DNA from: Roseomonas nitratireducens
GTDB lineage: Bacteria > Pseudomonadota > Alphaproteobacteria > Acetobacterales > Acetobacteraceae
Length of the DNA: 64,000 bases
Reading direction: 5' to 3'
Assembly (NCBI RefSeq): GCF_017813355.1
Contig: NZ_JAGIYZ010000010.1
Location: 1-64,000 of the forward strand
The notes beneath the pieces were generated by a model. The model did no database searches and was not told the origin of the DNA. It saw nothing but the letters and a program-made list of their open reading frames with translations. A program made the translations under genes and the position numbers. Within the stretch, counting starts at the first letter, position 1. Every line of letters starts with the position of its first letter. Positions 1 through 8,441 of the stretch are shown here, piece by piece.

Positions 1-473
1 GGATGGCCCCAGGCGGGCTGTTCGGGCGCCTGGCCCCAGGCGCCGGGCGGCGGCGCGGCCGGGCCGGCGGCCCAGGCGGGGGGTGCGGCCGGCGCCTGCT
101 GTTCCCAGCCGGTGCCGGGCAGCGCGCCACCGGTCCAGCCGCCCGGCTGGGCCCCGGCCATGGCGACATGCACCTCGATCTCATAGGCGCCGAGCCGCAG
201 CCGGTCGCCATCCTCGAGCATCTTGACCTGGTCGCGCCCGACCGGGACGTCGGCATGGTTCACGAAGGTGCCGTTGGTCGACAGGTCGCGCACCTGCCAG
301 CCGCCGTTGCGGAATTCCACGACGCAATGGTGCTTGGACAGCAGCCGGTCAGGGTCGGGCAGCACCCAGCTCGCATCCGCGCCGCGGCCAATGACGTAGT
401 CGCCCCCGGGCACGCGGCGCTGTTCCGGCACCACGGACTCCGGGCAGCGGATCACGGTCAGCGTCAGTTCCAT
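1..473 (-). CDS. FHA-domain protein of a type VI secretion cluster (TagH-like), 3' end outside window
   Basis: The frame begins with ATG at 473 and runs off the left edge, so only about 157 N-terminal residues are visible. Residues about 25-95 form a forkhead-associated domain: YVIGRGADASW, then LLSKHHCVVE and DLSTNGTFVN, the usual phosphothreonine-recognition pattern GR...S.H...N.T. A Pro/Gly/Ala-rich linker follows. FHA proteins of this layout (TagH/Fha) help control assembly of type VI secretion machines through threonine phosphorylation. The context agrees, since a DUF6931 gene and vgrG lie just upstream on the same strand. The C-terminal half, which would settle the subfamily, is not in the window. 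Confidence 0.85.
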   Translation of the reverse strand, partial: MELTLTVIRCPESVVPEQRRVPGGDYVIGRGADASWVLPDPDRLLSKHHCVVEFRNGGWQVRDLSTNGTFVNHADVPVGRDQVKMLEDGDRLRLGAYEIEVHVAMAGAQPGGWTGGALPGTGWEQQAPAAPPAWAAGPAAPPPGAWGQAPEQPAWGH

Positions 474-510
474 CGGCGCCCCCTTCCGGTCGCGGGCCCA
501 GGCCCGGGCG

Positions 511-1194
511 TCATTGCAGCCGCACCGGCGGCGCCGGGGGCGGCGGCGCGGGCGGCTTCGGCGGTACGGGCGGCGGCGGCGGCGGCGGGGCCGCGGCGGG
601 CGCGGGCGGCGGATCCTCCGGCTGCAGGCGGCCGGCGCCGCCCACCGCGATGTCGCGCGCGCTCGCGATGAAGCGCGGCAGCCTGTCCTTCTGCTTCGGC
701 GGCTCGTGCCGGACCGAGGCGAGGATCACCGCGCCGGTCACCGCGGTGCCGGTCAGCGTCTCGGCCGGCGGCACCACGGGCTGGCCCTCGGGCGACATGG
801 ACCCGCCCGACCAGAAGGCGCCCATGGCGGCCCAGGCCTCGGGCGAGGCGAACTTGGTCTTGTCCGCGCTCGCCTGGCAGGCGCGGCGCGCGGCTTCGTC
901 CGGCTTGCGCACCCAGCCCTCGGCGGCGTCGATCGCGACGCGGTCCTCGGGCGGCAGGGCGGCGTCGGGAACCGACCGCGCGCACATGCAGGCCCACCAG
1001 ACGGCTTCGCGCTTCGGCAGGGCGTGGGCGATCAGCCGCACCGCGTCCTGGGCGCGGTCGGCGGCGAGGAGCTTGTCGATCGCGGTGGCGGCGTCGGCCA
1101 CGCCGGCCAGCAGCTTCTGCCCGTCCGCGTCGAGTTCGAGGCGGGGGACGAGAGGCGCGAGGGGGACGGCGAGCTTGGAGGGGGATTGGTTCAT
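511..1194 (-). CDS. DUF6931 family protein, proline-rich C-terminus
   Basis: This 227-residue protein starts one base after the vgrG stop and ends 37 bases before the FHA gene, so all three are probably co-transcribed. The N-terminal two thirds (about residues 10-170) look helical, with conserved-looking VWWACMCAR, EAWAAMGAFWSGGSM and AVILASV stretches that I associate with DUF6931, a family seen beside type VI secretion genes. The last 35 residues are almost only proline and alanine, an unstructured tail that could bind partner proteins. No signal peptide or membrane segment is visible. The biochemical role is unknown; a chaperone, adaptor or immunity role would be a guess. Confidence 0.8.
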   Translation of the reverse strand: MNQSPSKLAVPLAPLVPRLELDADGQKLLAGVADAATAIDKLLAADRAQDAVRLIAHALPKREAVWWACMCARSVPDAALPPEDRVAIDAAEGWVRKPDEAARRACQASADKTKFASPEAWAAMGAFWSGGSMSPEGQPVVPPAETLTGTAVTGAVILASVRHEPPKQKDRLPRFIASARDIAVGGAGRLQPEDPPPAPAAAPPPPPPPVPPKPPAPPPPAPPVRLQ

Positions 1195-1195
1195 C

Positions 1196-3319
1196 TCAGT
1201 TGATCAGGACGACCGCTCCCTTGATCATAGTCGGGCCGCTGCCCTCCACCGTAACCATTGTGCCCTTAAAGGTGGCCGCTAGGCCAGACTCCGCTTTCAG
1301 CGCCGTCTGCGCCTTGATCGTCACCATCGGCGCCTCGATGGTCACGCCCATCGTGTCGATCTTGATCGACGACCCCCCGACCTTCAACGTGATGCTCTGC
1401 GCGGCGGTGATGTCGATCTTGCCCGCCGTCGCGTCCATCGTGATGTTGCCGGTCTTGGCCTTGGTCGTGATGTTGCTGTTGACCTCGGTGAACTGGTCGC
1501 CCTGCTTGACGAAGGTGTTGCTGTCGCCCTGGTCGACCACGAGGGCGCGGTCGCCCTGCTTGACGAAGTCGTTGTAGTCGCCCTGCTCGACGACGGTGCC
1601 CCGGTCGCCCTGCTTGACGAACAGGTTGTCGTCGCCCTCGCCCGTGACGCGCGCGTAGTCGCCCTTGTCGACGAAGGTGTTGAAGTCGCCTTCGGCGACC
1701 GTCACCCACTTGTCGCCCTTCATGATCTTGTAGGTGTCGTCGCCGTCGTTGTCGCCGACGTTGATGAGTTCCGTCCGCGCATCCTCGACGACGACGTTCA
1801 TGTCCTTCTGGGCGCGGAGATACACCTCCTCCGCCCCCTTGTTGTCGTCGAAGTAGATGATGTTCGCGAGGCTGCCGGACCCGCCCTTGGACGACCGCGA
1901 ATGCATCCCCGTGCGCGTCTTCTTGGACGGCATGGGGAAGCTCCCGGCCAGCGGCGCGTCCTCGCTGTAGAGCGAGCCCACCACCACCGGCTTGTCCGGG
2001 TCCCCGTCCACGAAGCCGACCAGCACCTCGTCGCCCATGCGCGGCAGGAAGAAGGTGCCGCCCCACTTGCCCGCCGCGGGCTGCGCCACGCGCACCCAGA
2101 TCTCGCAGGCCGTGTCGTCCTTCTTGGTCAGCCGGTCCCACAGGAAGCGGATCTTGATGCGGCCATAGGCGTCGGTGTGGATTTCCTCCCCCGCCTTGCC
2201 CACGACGATCGCCGACTGCAGCCCCGGCACGACGGGCCTGGGGCGCGGCGAGGAAGGGCGAAAGGGCCGCTCGGCCGGGATCATGGTGATCGCGGCCGTG
2301 TAGGAGGACCCGCCGCCGTCGGTCAGGTGCGTCTCGTCATGCGCGCTGTGGACCACGCGCGTCAGCAGGTATTCCTTGGTGGTGCCCGGCGCGTTCTGGT
2401 CCAGCGCCACCTTGATCTTGCAGCCCGACGTCATCACCGGGTCGAAGGCCACCGCCTGGGCGATGTCGGCCTCGGCCTCGTAGGTCTGCATGGCGCCGAC
2501 ATCGGGCGAGGCCTCGGGCTTCACCTGCTGCCCGCCCGGCCAGGCGCGCATCTCGAAGGACGCGGCGTTCTGGATGTCGGTGATCGCCGTGTTCGTGGTC
2601 GAGGTGAAGGGCTGGCTGTGCTTGATCAGGTTGTAGTCCATCGCGGCGACGGCGCCGGGCTGGACCTGCGTGCGATGGCGGAAGCCCGACAGCGCGTTCC
2701 AGTCGCTCGATCCGGACTTGACGATGTAGTTGCCGCTGATCGGCAGGTAGTCCGCGGCGGCCGAGGCGACCATCATCGTGTGCTCGCCTTCGCCGAACAG
2801 CCAGTAGTAGCCGCAGCCGGTCTCGTCCATCAGCCGCTGGCAGAAGTCGAGGTCGGTCTCGTTGTACTGGATGCAGTAGGGGCGCGGCGTGTCGGGCGCG
2901 GACATGAAGACCGGCGCGTCCGCCCCGCCTTCCTGCACCAGCTTCTTCACGATGGTCGGCACCGATTCGTTCTGGAACACCCGGCAGTCCGATGTGCGCG
3001 ACAGGTTCCAGAACTTGGGCACGATCTCGAGCCCATAGGCGGCGTATTCGGTGCCGAACGACCCGATGACGCGGAAGGCCGAGATGTAGCCGTTGAACCA
3101 GCGCGGTTCCTCGCCCTCGCCCCGCTGGATGCTGACCGAGGCGGTGTGGCCGACGACCTCCGATGCCTTGATCGCCTTGTTCTTGCTCAGGACCTCGACC
3201 TGCACGAGGAAGGGGCGGGAGATCGCCTCCACGGCCTCGACCCGCCGCAGGACGAATTCCTTGCCGGTCGAGGTCGTGATCGCCAGCGTACGCGGTTCCT
3301 GGCTCAGATCGCCGGACAT
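1196..3319 (-). CDS. vgrG: Type VI secretion spike protein VgrG/TssI
   Basis: The 707-residue product is a spike that caps the Hcp tube and pierces target cells. Residues about 10-350 match the gp27-like base, including the typical CQRLMDETGCGYYW-type segment near 165. The gp5-like OB fold follows around 365-460, with HTDAYGRIKIRFLWDR, VRVAQPAAGKWGG and FLPRMGDEVLVGFVDGDPD. From about 520 to 616 come four or so imperfect units of about 21 residues built on QGDxNxFVKQGDRxxVV, then a beta-helical tail ending MIKGAVVLIN. No effector domain extends the C-terminus, so this is not an evolved VgrG. Divergent hemN lies upstream across 178 bases. Downstream genes encode DUF6931 and FHA proteins. Confidence 0.95.
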   Translation of the reverse strand: MSGDLSQEPRTLAITTSTGKEFVLRRVEAVEAISRPFLVQVEVLSKNKAIKASEVVGHTASVSIQRGEGEEPRWFNGYISAFRVIGSFGTEYAAYGLEIVPKFWNLSRTSDCRVFQNESVPTIVKKLVQEGGADAPVFMSAPDTPRPYCIQYNETDLDFCQRLMDETGCGYYWLFGEGEHTMMVASAAADYLPISGNYIVKSGSSDWNALSGFRHRTQVQPGAVAAMDYNLIKHSQPFTSTTNTAITDIQNAASFEMRAWPGGQQVKPEASPDVGAMQTYEAEADIAQAVAFDPVMTSGCKIKVALDQNAPGTTKEYLLTRVVHSAHDETHLTDGGGSSYTAAITMIPAERPFRPSSPRPRPVVPGLQSAIVVGKAGEEIHTDAYGRIKIRFLWDRLTKKDDTACEIWVRVAQPAAGKWGGTFFLPRMGDEVLVGFVDGDPDKPVVVGSLYSEDAPLAGSFPMPSKKTRTGMHSRSSKGGSGSLANIIYFDDNKGAEEVYLRAQKDMNVVVEDARTELINVGDNDGDDTYKIMKGDKWVTVAEGDFNTFVDKGDYARVTGEGDDNLFVKQGDRGTVVEQGDYNDFVKQGDRALVVDQGDSNTFVKQGDQFTEVNSNITTKAKTGNITMDATAGKIDITAAQSITLKVGGSSIKIDTMGVTIEAPMVTIKAQTALKAESGLAATFKGTMVTVEGSGPTMIKGAVVLIN

Positions 3320-3448
3320 CCAGCCGCTCCTTTATTCCAGCCGTATCCTAGCCGGGCTTTCCCGCGGGGTGGAACAGCCGCTCGGGGGGCGACGCGCCGA
3401 CGGCTGAAGCGTTTCATCCTTGCCGGCCGCGATATCCAGCATGGCGAC

Positions 3449-3462
3449 TTGCGCCAGCGCAA
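3449..3462 (+). promoter_or_regulatory. FixK/FNR-type operator upstream of hemN
   Basis: TTGCGCCAGCGCAA is a perfect dyad fitting the FixK2 consensus TTG(A/C)-N6-(T/G)CAA. Its centre lies 42 bases before the hemN ATG at 3498. hemN is a classical low-oxygen target of FixK/FnrL in alphaproteobacteria. A class II position (centre at -41.5) would put the transcription start at the ATG itself, with CAATCT (3486-3491) as the -10 element. No Shine-Dalgarno sequence is visible, which fits a leaderless mRNA. The dyad is seen; the regulator is inferred. Confidence 0.65.
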
Positions 3463-3497
3463 GGCGTGCCCCGGATCACAGCCGCCAATCTGGCGTC

Positions 3498-4847
3498 ATG
3501 AGCGCCACCTCCGCCCCGGCCGAACCCGTCCTCCTCCGCCACGCGGCCACCCCCCTGCCGCGCTACACGAGCTACCCGACGGCGCCGCATTTCGCGCCGA
3601 TCGACCCCGGCACCTATGCCGGGTGGCTTGGCGCGATCGGGGCGGGGGACGCGCTCTCGCTCTATGTCCACGTGCCCTTCTGCCACGCGCTGTGCTGGTA
3701 CTGCGGCTGCCACACCTCGGTCACCCGATCCTCCGCCCGCATCGCGCGCTACCGCGCGGGGCTGGAGCGGGAGGCGGAACTGGTCGCGGGGCTGATCCCC
3801 GCCCATGCCGGCGTCGCCGCGCTGCACCTGGGCGGCGGCACGCCGACCGCGCTCGGTGCCGAGGGCCTGGCCGCGCTCGCCGCGACGCTGCGCCGGCTTT
3901 TCCCCTTCCGCGCGGGGGCGGAGATCGCCGCCGAGCTCGACCCGCGCAGCCTCGACGCGCCGCTGATCGAGGCGCTGGCGTCGCTCGGCCTGACGCGCGC
4001 GAGCCTCGGCGTGCAGGACGTGACGCCATCGGTGCAGGCGCTGATCGGACGCGTGCAGCCGACAGCGCAGGTGGAAGCCGCGGTGGCCGGGCTGCGTGCC
4101 GCCGGCATCTCCCACATCAACATGGACCTGATCTACGGCCTGCCGGGCCAGGGCATCGCGGAGGTCGAGGCCTCCGCCCGCTTCGCCGCCGAATGCGGCG
4201 CGGACCGCATCGCCGTCTTCGGCTATGCGCATGTGCCCTGGATGAAGTCCCACCAGAAGGGCATCCGGGAGGAAGACCTGCCCGGCCCCGCGCTGCGCAT
4301 GCGCCAGCAGGAAGCCGCGGCGCGCGTGCTGGGGCGGGCGGGCTACGCGGCCATCGGCCTCGACCATTTCGCCCGGCCGGACGACCCGATGACGGTCGCG
4401 GCCGTGGCGGGGACGCTGCGGCGCAACTTCCAGGGCTACACGACGGACACCGCCCCGGCGCTGGTCGGCTTCGGCGCCTCGGCGATCGGGCGGTTGCCGC
4501 AGGGTTTCGTGCAGAACGAGCCGGACGAGCGCAAATGGCTCGCCGCCGTCGAGGCCGGCCGCCTGCCCGTCGCGCGCGGCCGCGCCCTGACGGGCGAGGA
4601 CGTGCTGCGCGCGGGGCTGATCGAGCGGGTGATGTGCGACGGCGCGATCGACCTCGCCGCCGTGCCCGACGCCGTCATGCAGGGCGCGGCCGACCGGCTC
4701 GCGGCGCTGGAGACGGACGGGCTGGTGCGGCGGGAACCCTCGCGCATCGTCGCGACCGAGGCCGGCCGCCCCTTCCTGCGCCACTTCGCGGCCTGCTTCG
4801 ACGCCTTCCTGGCGCCACGCCCGGCGCGGCACAGCGCGGCGGTCTAG
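3498..4847 (+). CDS. hemN: Oxygen-independent coproporphyrinogen III oxidase (radical SAM)
   Basis: The 449-residue enzyme decarboxylates coproporphyrinogen III to protoporphyrinogen IX without oxygen, a haem/bacteriochlorophyll step in the cytoplasm. The cluster motif is HVPFCHALCWYCGCH (about residues 56-70), the CX3CX2CXC pattern of true HemN. LHLGGGTPT and INMDLIYGLPGQ are further SAM-binding and core motifs. The N-terminus PRYTSYPTAP is diagnostic and supports ATG 3498 over an in-frame ATG at 3420, which would place the FixK-like dyad inside the gene. Regulation by oxygen limitation is likely. smpB converges on it with 22 bases between. Confidence 0.96.
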   Translation: MSATSAPAEPVLLRHAATPLPRYTSYPTAPHFAPIDPGTYAGWLGAIGAGDALSLYVHVPFCHALCWYCGCHTSVTRSSARIARYRAGLEREAELVAGLIPAHAGVAALHLGGGTPTALGAEGLAALAATLRRLFPFRAGAEIAAELDPRSLDAPLIEALASLGLTRASLGVQDVTPSVQALIGRVQPTAQVEAAVAGLRAAGISHINMDLIYGLPGQGIAEVEASARFAAECGADRIAVFGYAHVPWMKSHQKGIREEDLPGPALRMRQQEAAARVLGRAGYAAIGLDHFARPDDPMTVAAVAGTLRRNFQGYTTDTAPALVGFGASAIGRLPQGFVQNEPDERKWLAAVEAGRLPVARGRALTGEDVLRAGLIERVMCDGAIDLAAVPDAVMQGAADRLAALETDGLVRREPSRIVATEAGRPFLRHFAACFDAFLAPRPARHSAAV

Positions 4848-4869
4848 CGCGGCGCCTGGCCCGGGCGGC

Positions 4870-5349
4870 CTATTCCCGCCCCTTGTTGCGCATCAGCCGG
4901 GACTTGTCGCGCTGCCAATCACGCTCCGCGATGGCGGCGCGCTTGTCGTGCTTCTTCTTGCCCTCGGCCACGCCGAGCAGGATCTTCGCCCGCCCGCGGT
5001 CGTTGAAGTGGATGTCGAGCGGGACGAGCGTCGCCCCTTCGCGCGTGATCGCACCCGTCAGGGTCTGCACCTGCTTGCGGTGCAGCAGCAGCTTGCGCGG
5101 GCGGCGCGGCTCGAACTTCGCCATGAAGGACCCGGCCTGCCATTCGGGGATGTAGCAGTTGAACAGCCACATCTCCCCGTCCCGCTCGCCGGCCCAGGCT
5201 TCGGTCAGCGTGGCGCGGCCGGCGCGCAGGCTTTTCACCTCGGGCCCGATCAGCGCGATGCCGGCCTCGATCGTCTCGCCGATCTTGTAGTCGAAGCGCG
5301 CCTTGCGGTTCTGCGCCGCGATGCCGTGGGAGATAAGCTTGGATGTCAT
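4870..5349 (-). CDS. smpB: SsrA-binding protein SmpB
   Basis: SmpB binds tmRNA and brings it to stalled ribosomes for trans-translation. The 159-residue product has the full family layout: [13 protein letters not shown] near the start, [23 protein letters not shown], the basic HRKQ segment, [15 protein letters not shown], and a lysine-rich tail GKKKHDKR ending LMRNKGRE. Length is normal. It lies downstream of dapA on the same strand, separated by 160 bases holding one copy of the dispersed structured repeat. The smpB ribosome-binding sequence GAGGG sits at the edge of that repeat, three bases before the ATG. Confidence 0.97.
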   Translation of the reverse strand: MTSKLISHGIAAQNRKARFDYKIGETIEAGIALIGPEVKSLRAGRATLTEAWAGERDGEMWLFNCYIPEWQAGSFMAKFEPRRPRKLLLHRKQVQTLTGAITREGATLVPLDIHFNDRGRAKILLGVAEGKKKHDKRAAIAERDWQRDKSRLMRNKGRE

Positions 5350-5482
5350 GTGCCCTCAAGCGCCGGGCGGCCGGCATCCGCCGGCCTTGGCTGCGCGCCA
5401 TGCCATGGCGCACCCGGCGCGGAATACAGGTTGGGCGCGGTCGCGCTTCGCGCTCCCGGATCCCGCAGGCGCGGGATCCGCC
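5350..5482 (+). repeat. Dispersed three-hairpin repeat, single copy between dapA and smpB
   Basis: Read on the plus strand, this element starts GCCCTCAAGCGCC and holds three hairpins: 5369-5386 (GGCCGGC, loop ATCC, GCCGGCC), 5443-5453 (GCGC, TTC, GCGC) and 5457-5480 (CGGATCCCGC, AGGC, GCGGGATCCG). The order and loops match the arrays at 50159-50717 and 62213-62590, but the arm sequences differ while staying complementary. In the direction of dapA-smpB transcription it forms the smpB leader and supplies the GAGGG of the ribosome-binding site. Confidence 0.8.
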
Positions 5483-5509
5483 AGGGATGGCGGCCCTCGG
5501 CCGGCGCGC

Positions 5510-6388
5510 TCAGTTCAGCAGCCCCACCGAGACCATCGCCTCGCGCACCCGCGCCTTGCTCGAATCGGCGATCGGCGCCATCGGCAGCCGGCAATGGTCG
5601 GTGCTCTTGCCGAGCAGGCTCGCCGCGTACTTCACCGGGCCGGGGGAGGTCTCGCAGAACAGCGCGTCGTGCAGCGGCACGAGCCGGTCCTGGATCGCCA
5701 TCGCCTCATCCAGCCGCCCGGTCCGCCACGCCTTGTGCATCTCCGCGCACAGGCGCGGGGCGACATTCGCGGTCACGCTGATGCAGCCCACGCCGCCGGC
5801 CGCGTTGAAGGACAGCGCCGTGTGGTCCTCCCCGCTCAGCTGGATGAAATCGGCGCCGCAGGCGCGCTTGGTGTGCAGCGGGCGCGCCAGGTTCGCCGTC
5901 GCGTCCTTCACGCCGACGATGTTCGGGTGCTTCGCGAGCCGCGCCATGGTCTCGACCGACATGTCGACCACGCTGCGGCCGGGGATGTTGTAGACGAACA
6001 TCGGGATGTCGGCGGCGTCGGCGATCGCCGTGAAGTGCAGGAACATCCCTTCCTGCGTCGGCTTGTTGTAGTAGGGCGTCACCACCAGGATCGCATCCGC
6101 CCCCGCCTTGCGGGCGTGGCGCGCGAAGTCGATCGCCTCGGCCGTGCTGTTGCTGCCCGCGCCGGCCATGACGGGGACGCGGCCCTTGGCGGCCTCGACG
6201 CACATCTCGACGACGCGCTTGTGCTCCTCATGGCTCAGCGTCGGGCTTTCGCCGGTGGTGCCGACCGGGATCAGCCCTTCCGTGCCCTCGGCGATCTGCC
6301 ATTCGACCAGGTCCTGGAATGCCTTCTCGTCCACGGAGCCATCCGCGCGCATCGGCGTAATGAGCGCAACCAAGGATCCCCTGAACAT
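5510..6388 (-). CDS. dapA: 4-hydroxy-tetrahydrodipicolinate synthase
   Basis: DapA condenses pyruvate with aspartate semialdehyde, the first committed step to diaminopimelate and lysine. The 292-residue product has the standard TIM-barrel motifs: [12 protein letters not shown] at the N-terminus, [14 protein letters not shown] (substrate loop), [22 protein letters not shown] with the catalytic Tyr, and GVKDATANL with the Schiff-base Lys. Length is typical. It diverges from the lytic transglycosylase gene across 91 bases that must hold both promoters. smpB lies downstream. The pathway link is to cell wall synthesis, which fits the murein enzyme next door. Confidence 0.97.
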   Translation of the reverse strand: MFRGSLVALITPMRADGSVDEKAFQDLVEWQIAEGTEGLIPVGTTGESPTLSHEEHKRVVEMCVEAAKGRVPVMAGAGSNSTAEAIDFARHARKAGADAILVVTPYYNKPTQEGMFLHFTAIADAADIPMFVYNIPGRSVVDMSVETMARLAKHPNIVGVKDATANLARPLHTKRACGADFIQLSGEDHTALSFNAAGGVGCISVTANVAPRLCAEMHKAWRTGRLDEAMAIQDRLVPLHDALFCETSPGPVKYAASLLGKSTDHCRLPMAPIADSSKARVREAMVSVGLLN

Positions 6389-6479
6389 GACGCTTTCCTC
6401 CGGTGCCGGCGACTGGCGGGCAAACTAGGCGTCGCCCCCCCGCGCGACAAGGCCGGAGGGGATTTGGTAGGTATCGGGG

Positions 6480-8441
6480 ATGCGCCGCCTGATCCTCCTC
6501 GCCGCCCTCCTCCTGCCGGTCCCCGCCGCCGCCCAGCCCTGGGCGCCCGATGGCGCGCGCGCCGCCGGCCGCCAGGCCATCGCCGCCGCCTCCGCCGGCC
6601 GCTGGGGGGAAGCGGAATCCTTCGCCGCCGCGGCCGACCCGCTGGCGGCCAAGCTGGTCCTGTGGATCCGCCTGTCGAACCGCGCCGCCCCGGCCTCGGC
6701 GGCCGAACTCGTCGCCTTCCTGGCCGAAAGCCCCGACTGGCCCTTCCCCGACGCCATGGCACGCCGCGCCGAGGCCGCGCTGGCGGCGGAAGGCGACGAT
6801 GCGCTGGCGCTGCGCCACTTCGCCGGCCAGCCGGCGCGCACGCTGCAGGGCGCGCTGCGGCACGCCGAGGCGCTGGACCGCGCCGGCCGCGCCGCGGATG
6901 CCCGCGCCGCCGCCCGCCGCGGCTGGGCCGAGACGACCGGCGACGCGCTGGCCGAGGAGACGATGCTGCTGCGCTTCGGCTCGGCGCTGACCGAGGAGGA
7001 CCACTGGCTGCGCTTCGACCGGCTGGCCTTCGCGCGCGACGCGGCCGGCGCGGCCCGCGCGGCGCAGCGGCTGTCCGGCGCGCGGCGCTCGGCCGCCGAC
7101 CTCCGCCTCGCCCTGATGCGGGACGACGAGGCCGGGCTCGCGATGCGCCCGTCCGATATCGGCATCGCCTATGAACAGGCCCGCCTGCTGCGCCGCCGGG
7201 ACCGGGATGCCGAGGCCGCCGCCGTCTGGGCCGCGGCCGAACGGCTCCAGCAGGGGCTTGCCGGCGACGCGGCGCGGGCGGTCTGGACCGAGCGCCAGGT
7301 GCTCTCGCGCAAGCTGCTGCGCCTGGGGCAGGAACGCGACGCCTATCGCGTCGCCGCCGCGCATGGCCAGGCGACGCCGGGCGAACCGCGGCAGGAAGGG
7401 GAATTCCTCGCGGGCTTCATCGCGCTGCGGCGGCTGAACGACCCGGCCTCGGCGCAGCGGCACTTCGCCGCCGTGGGGGATGGCAGCCGCTCCGTCATCA
7501 CCCGCGCGCGCAGCTTCTACTGGGAAGGGCGCGCGCTGGCCGCGCGCGGCGACACGAGCGGGGCGCGCACGCGCTTCGCCAACGGCGCCGAGTTGCCGGT
7601 CGCCTTCTACGGCCAGCTCTCCGCGCTGGCGCTGGGGGAGGACGCGGCGCGGGTGTCCGCCCGCATCGCCGCCGCCGCCGTCCCGCCCGTGACGCCGCCG
7701 CGCGCGGCGGATTTCGCGGCGCGGGAACTGGCGCGCGCGGTGCTCACCCTGGCCGATCTCGGCGACCCGCGCCGGGCGCGCATCTTCCTCCTTCGGCTCG
7801 AGGACCTGGCGAATGACGGGACGGACCGGCGGCTCGCCGCGCGGCTCGCCAACCATATCGGCCGGCCCGACCACGCGGTGTGGGTGGCGCGGCGCGCCGG
7901 TGCCGCGGGGGACATGATCCTGCCGGAAGGCTGGCCCGCGCCCTACCGCCCGCCGGTGACGAGCCCCGAGCCCGCCTTCATCCACGCCATCACGCGCCAG
8001 GAGAGCAACTTCGACACCGAGGCGGTGAGCAGCGCCAATGCCCGCGGCCTGATGCAGCTGCTGCCTTCGACCGCGACGCTGGTCGCGCGGCGCATCGGCG
8101 TGCCCTTCCAGGTCGCGCAGCTGACGGCGAGCCCCGAGACCAACATGCGGCTCGGCGCCGCCTATCTCGAGGACATGCTGGCGCGCTACGGCGGCGCGCT
8201 GCCGCTCGCCGCCGCCGCCTACAATGCGGGGCCCGGGCGCGTGGACCAGTGGCTCGGCACCTATGGCGACCCGCGCGGGGGGGATGTCGACATGCTCGAC
8301 TGGATCGAGCAGATCCCTTTCACCGAGACGCGCAACTACGTCCAGCGCGTGATCGAGAACGTCGTCGTCTATCGCGCATCCGACCCCTCGGCCGCGGCGC
8401 GGGAACATCCGCTGGCGCAGTTCCTCCGGCCCGCGCGGTGA
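6480..8441 (+). CDS. Soluble lytic murein transglycosylase (Slt70-type)
   Basis: The 653-residue periplasmic enzyme cleaves peptidoglycan glycan strands to form anhydro-muropeptides. A Sec signal peptide (MRRLILLAALLLPVPAAAQ) precedes a long alpha-helical superhelical region of about 450 residues, as in the Slt70 ring. The C-terminal catalytic domain starts near residue 500 and shows AITRQESNFDTEAVSSANA with the catalytic Glu of QES, GLMQLLPSTA, LGAAYLEDML and AAYNAGPGRV. The stop overlaps the GTG of the next gene as GTGA, so translation of the hydrolase is probably coupled. Four further plus-strand genes follow, probably as one transcript. Confidence 0.93.
   Translation: MRRLILLAALLLPVPAAAQPWAPDGARAAGRQAIAAASAGRWGEAESFAAAADPLAAKLVLWIRLSNRAAPASAAELVAFLAESPDWPFPDAMARRAEAALAAEGDDALALRHFAGQPARTLQGALRHAEALDRAGRAADARAAARRGWAETTGDALAEETMLLRFGSALTEEDHWLRFDRLAFARDAAGAARAAQRLSGARRSAADLRLALMRDDEAGLAMRPSDIGIAYEQARLLRRRDRDAEAAAVWAAAERLQQGLAGDAARAVWTERQVLSRKLLRLGQERDAYRVAAAHGQATPGEPRQEGEFLAGFIALRRLNDPASAQRHFAAVGDGSRSVITRARSFYWEGRALAARGDTSGARTRFANGAELPVAFYGQLSALALGEDAARVSARIAAAAVPPVTPPRAADFAARELARAVLTLADLGDPRRARIFLLRLEDLANDGTDRRLAARLANHIGRPDHAVWVARRAGAAGDMILPEGWPAPYRPPVTSPEPAFIHAITRQESNFDTEAVSSANARGLMQLLPSTATLVARRIGVPFQVAQLTASPETNMRLGAAYLEDMLARYGGALPLAAAAYNAGPGRVDQWLGTYGDPRGGDVDMLDWIEQIPFTETRNYVQRVIENVVVYRASDPSAAAREHPLAQFLRPAR

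Noticed and set aside
1196-1500. Effector domain at the C-terminus of VgrG
   Set aside because: The tail is a regular beta-helix ending MIKGAVVLIN, with no extra domain.
3420-3497. Upstream in-frame start of hemN at 3420
   Set aside because: It would place the FixK-like dyad in the coding region and add 26 residues not seen in HemN proteins.
1901-5155. Open frame of more than 1000 codons on the plus strand
   Set aside because: It runs antisense to vgrG and smpB and out of frame through hemN. The product is Arg/Ala/His-rich low-complexity sequence. High third-position GC removes stops in shadow frames.
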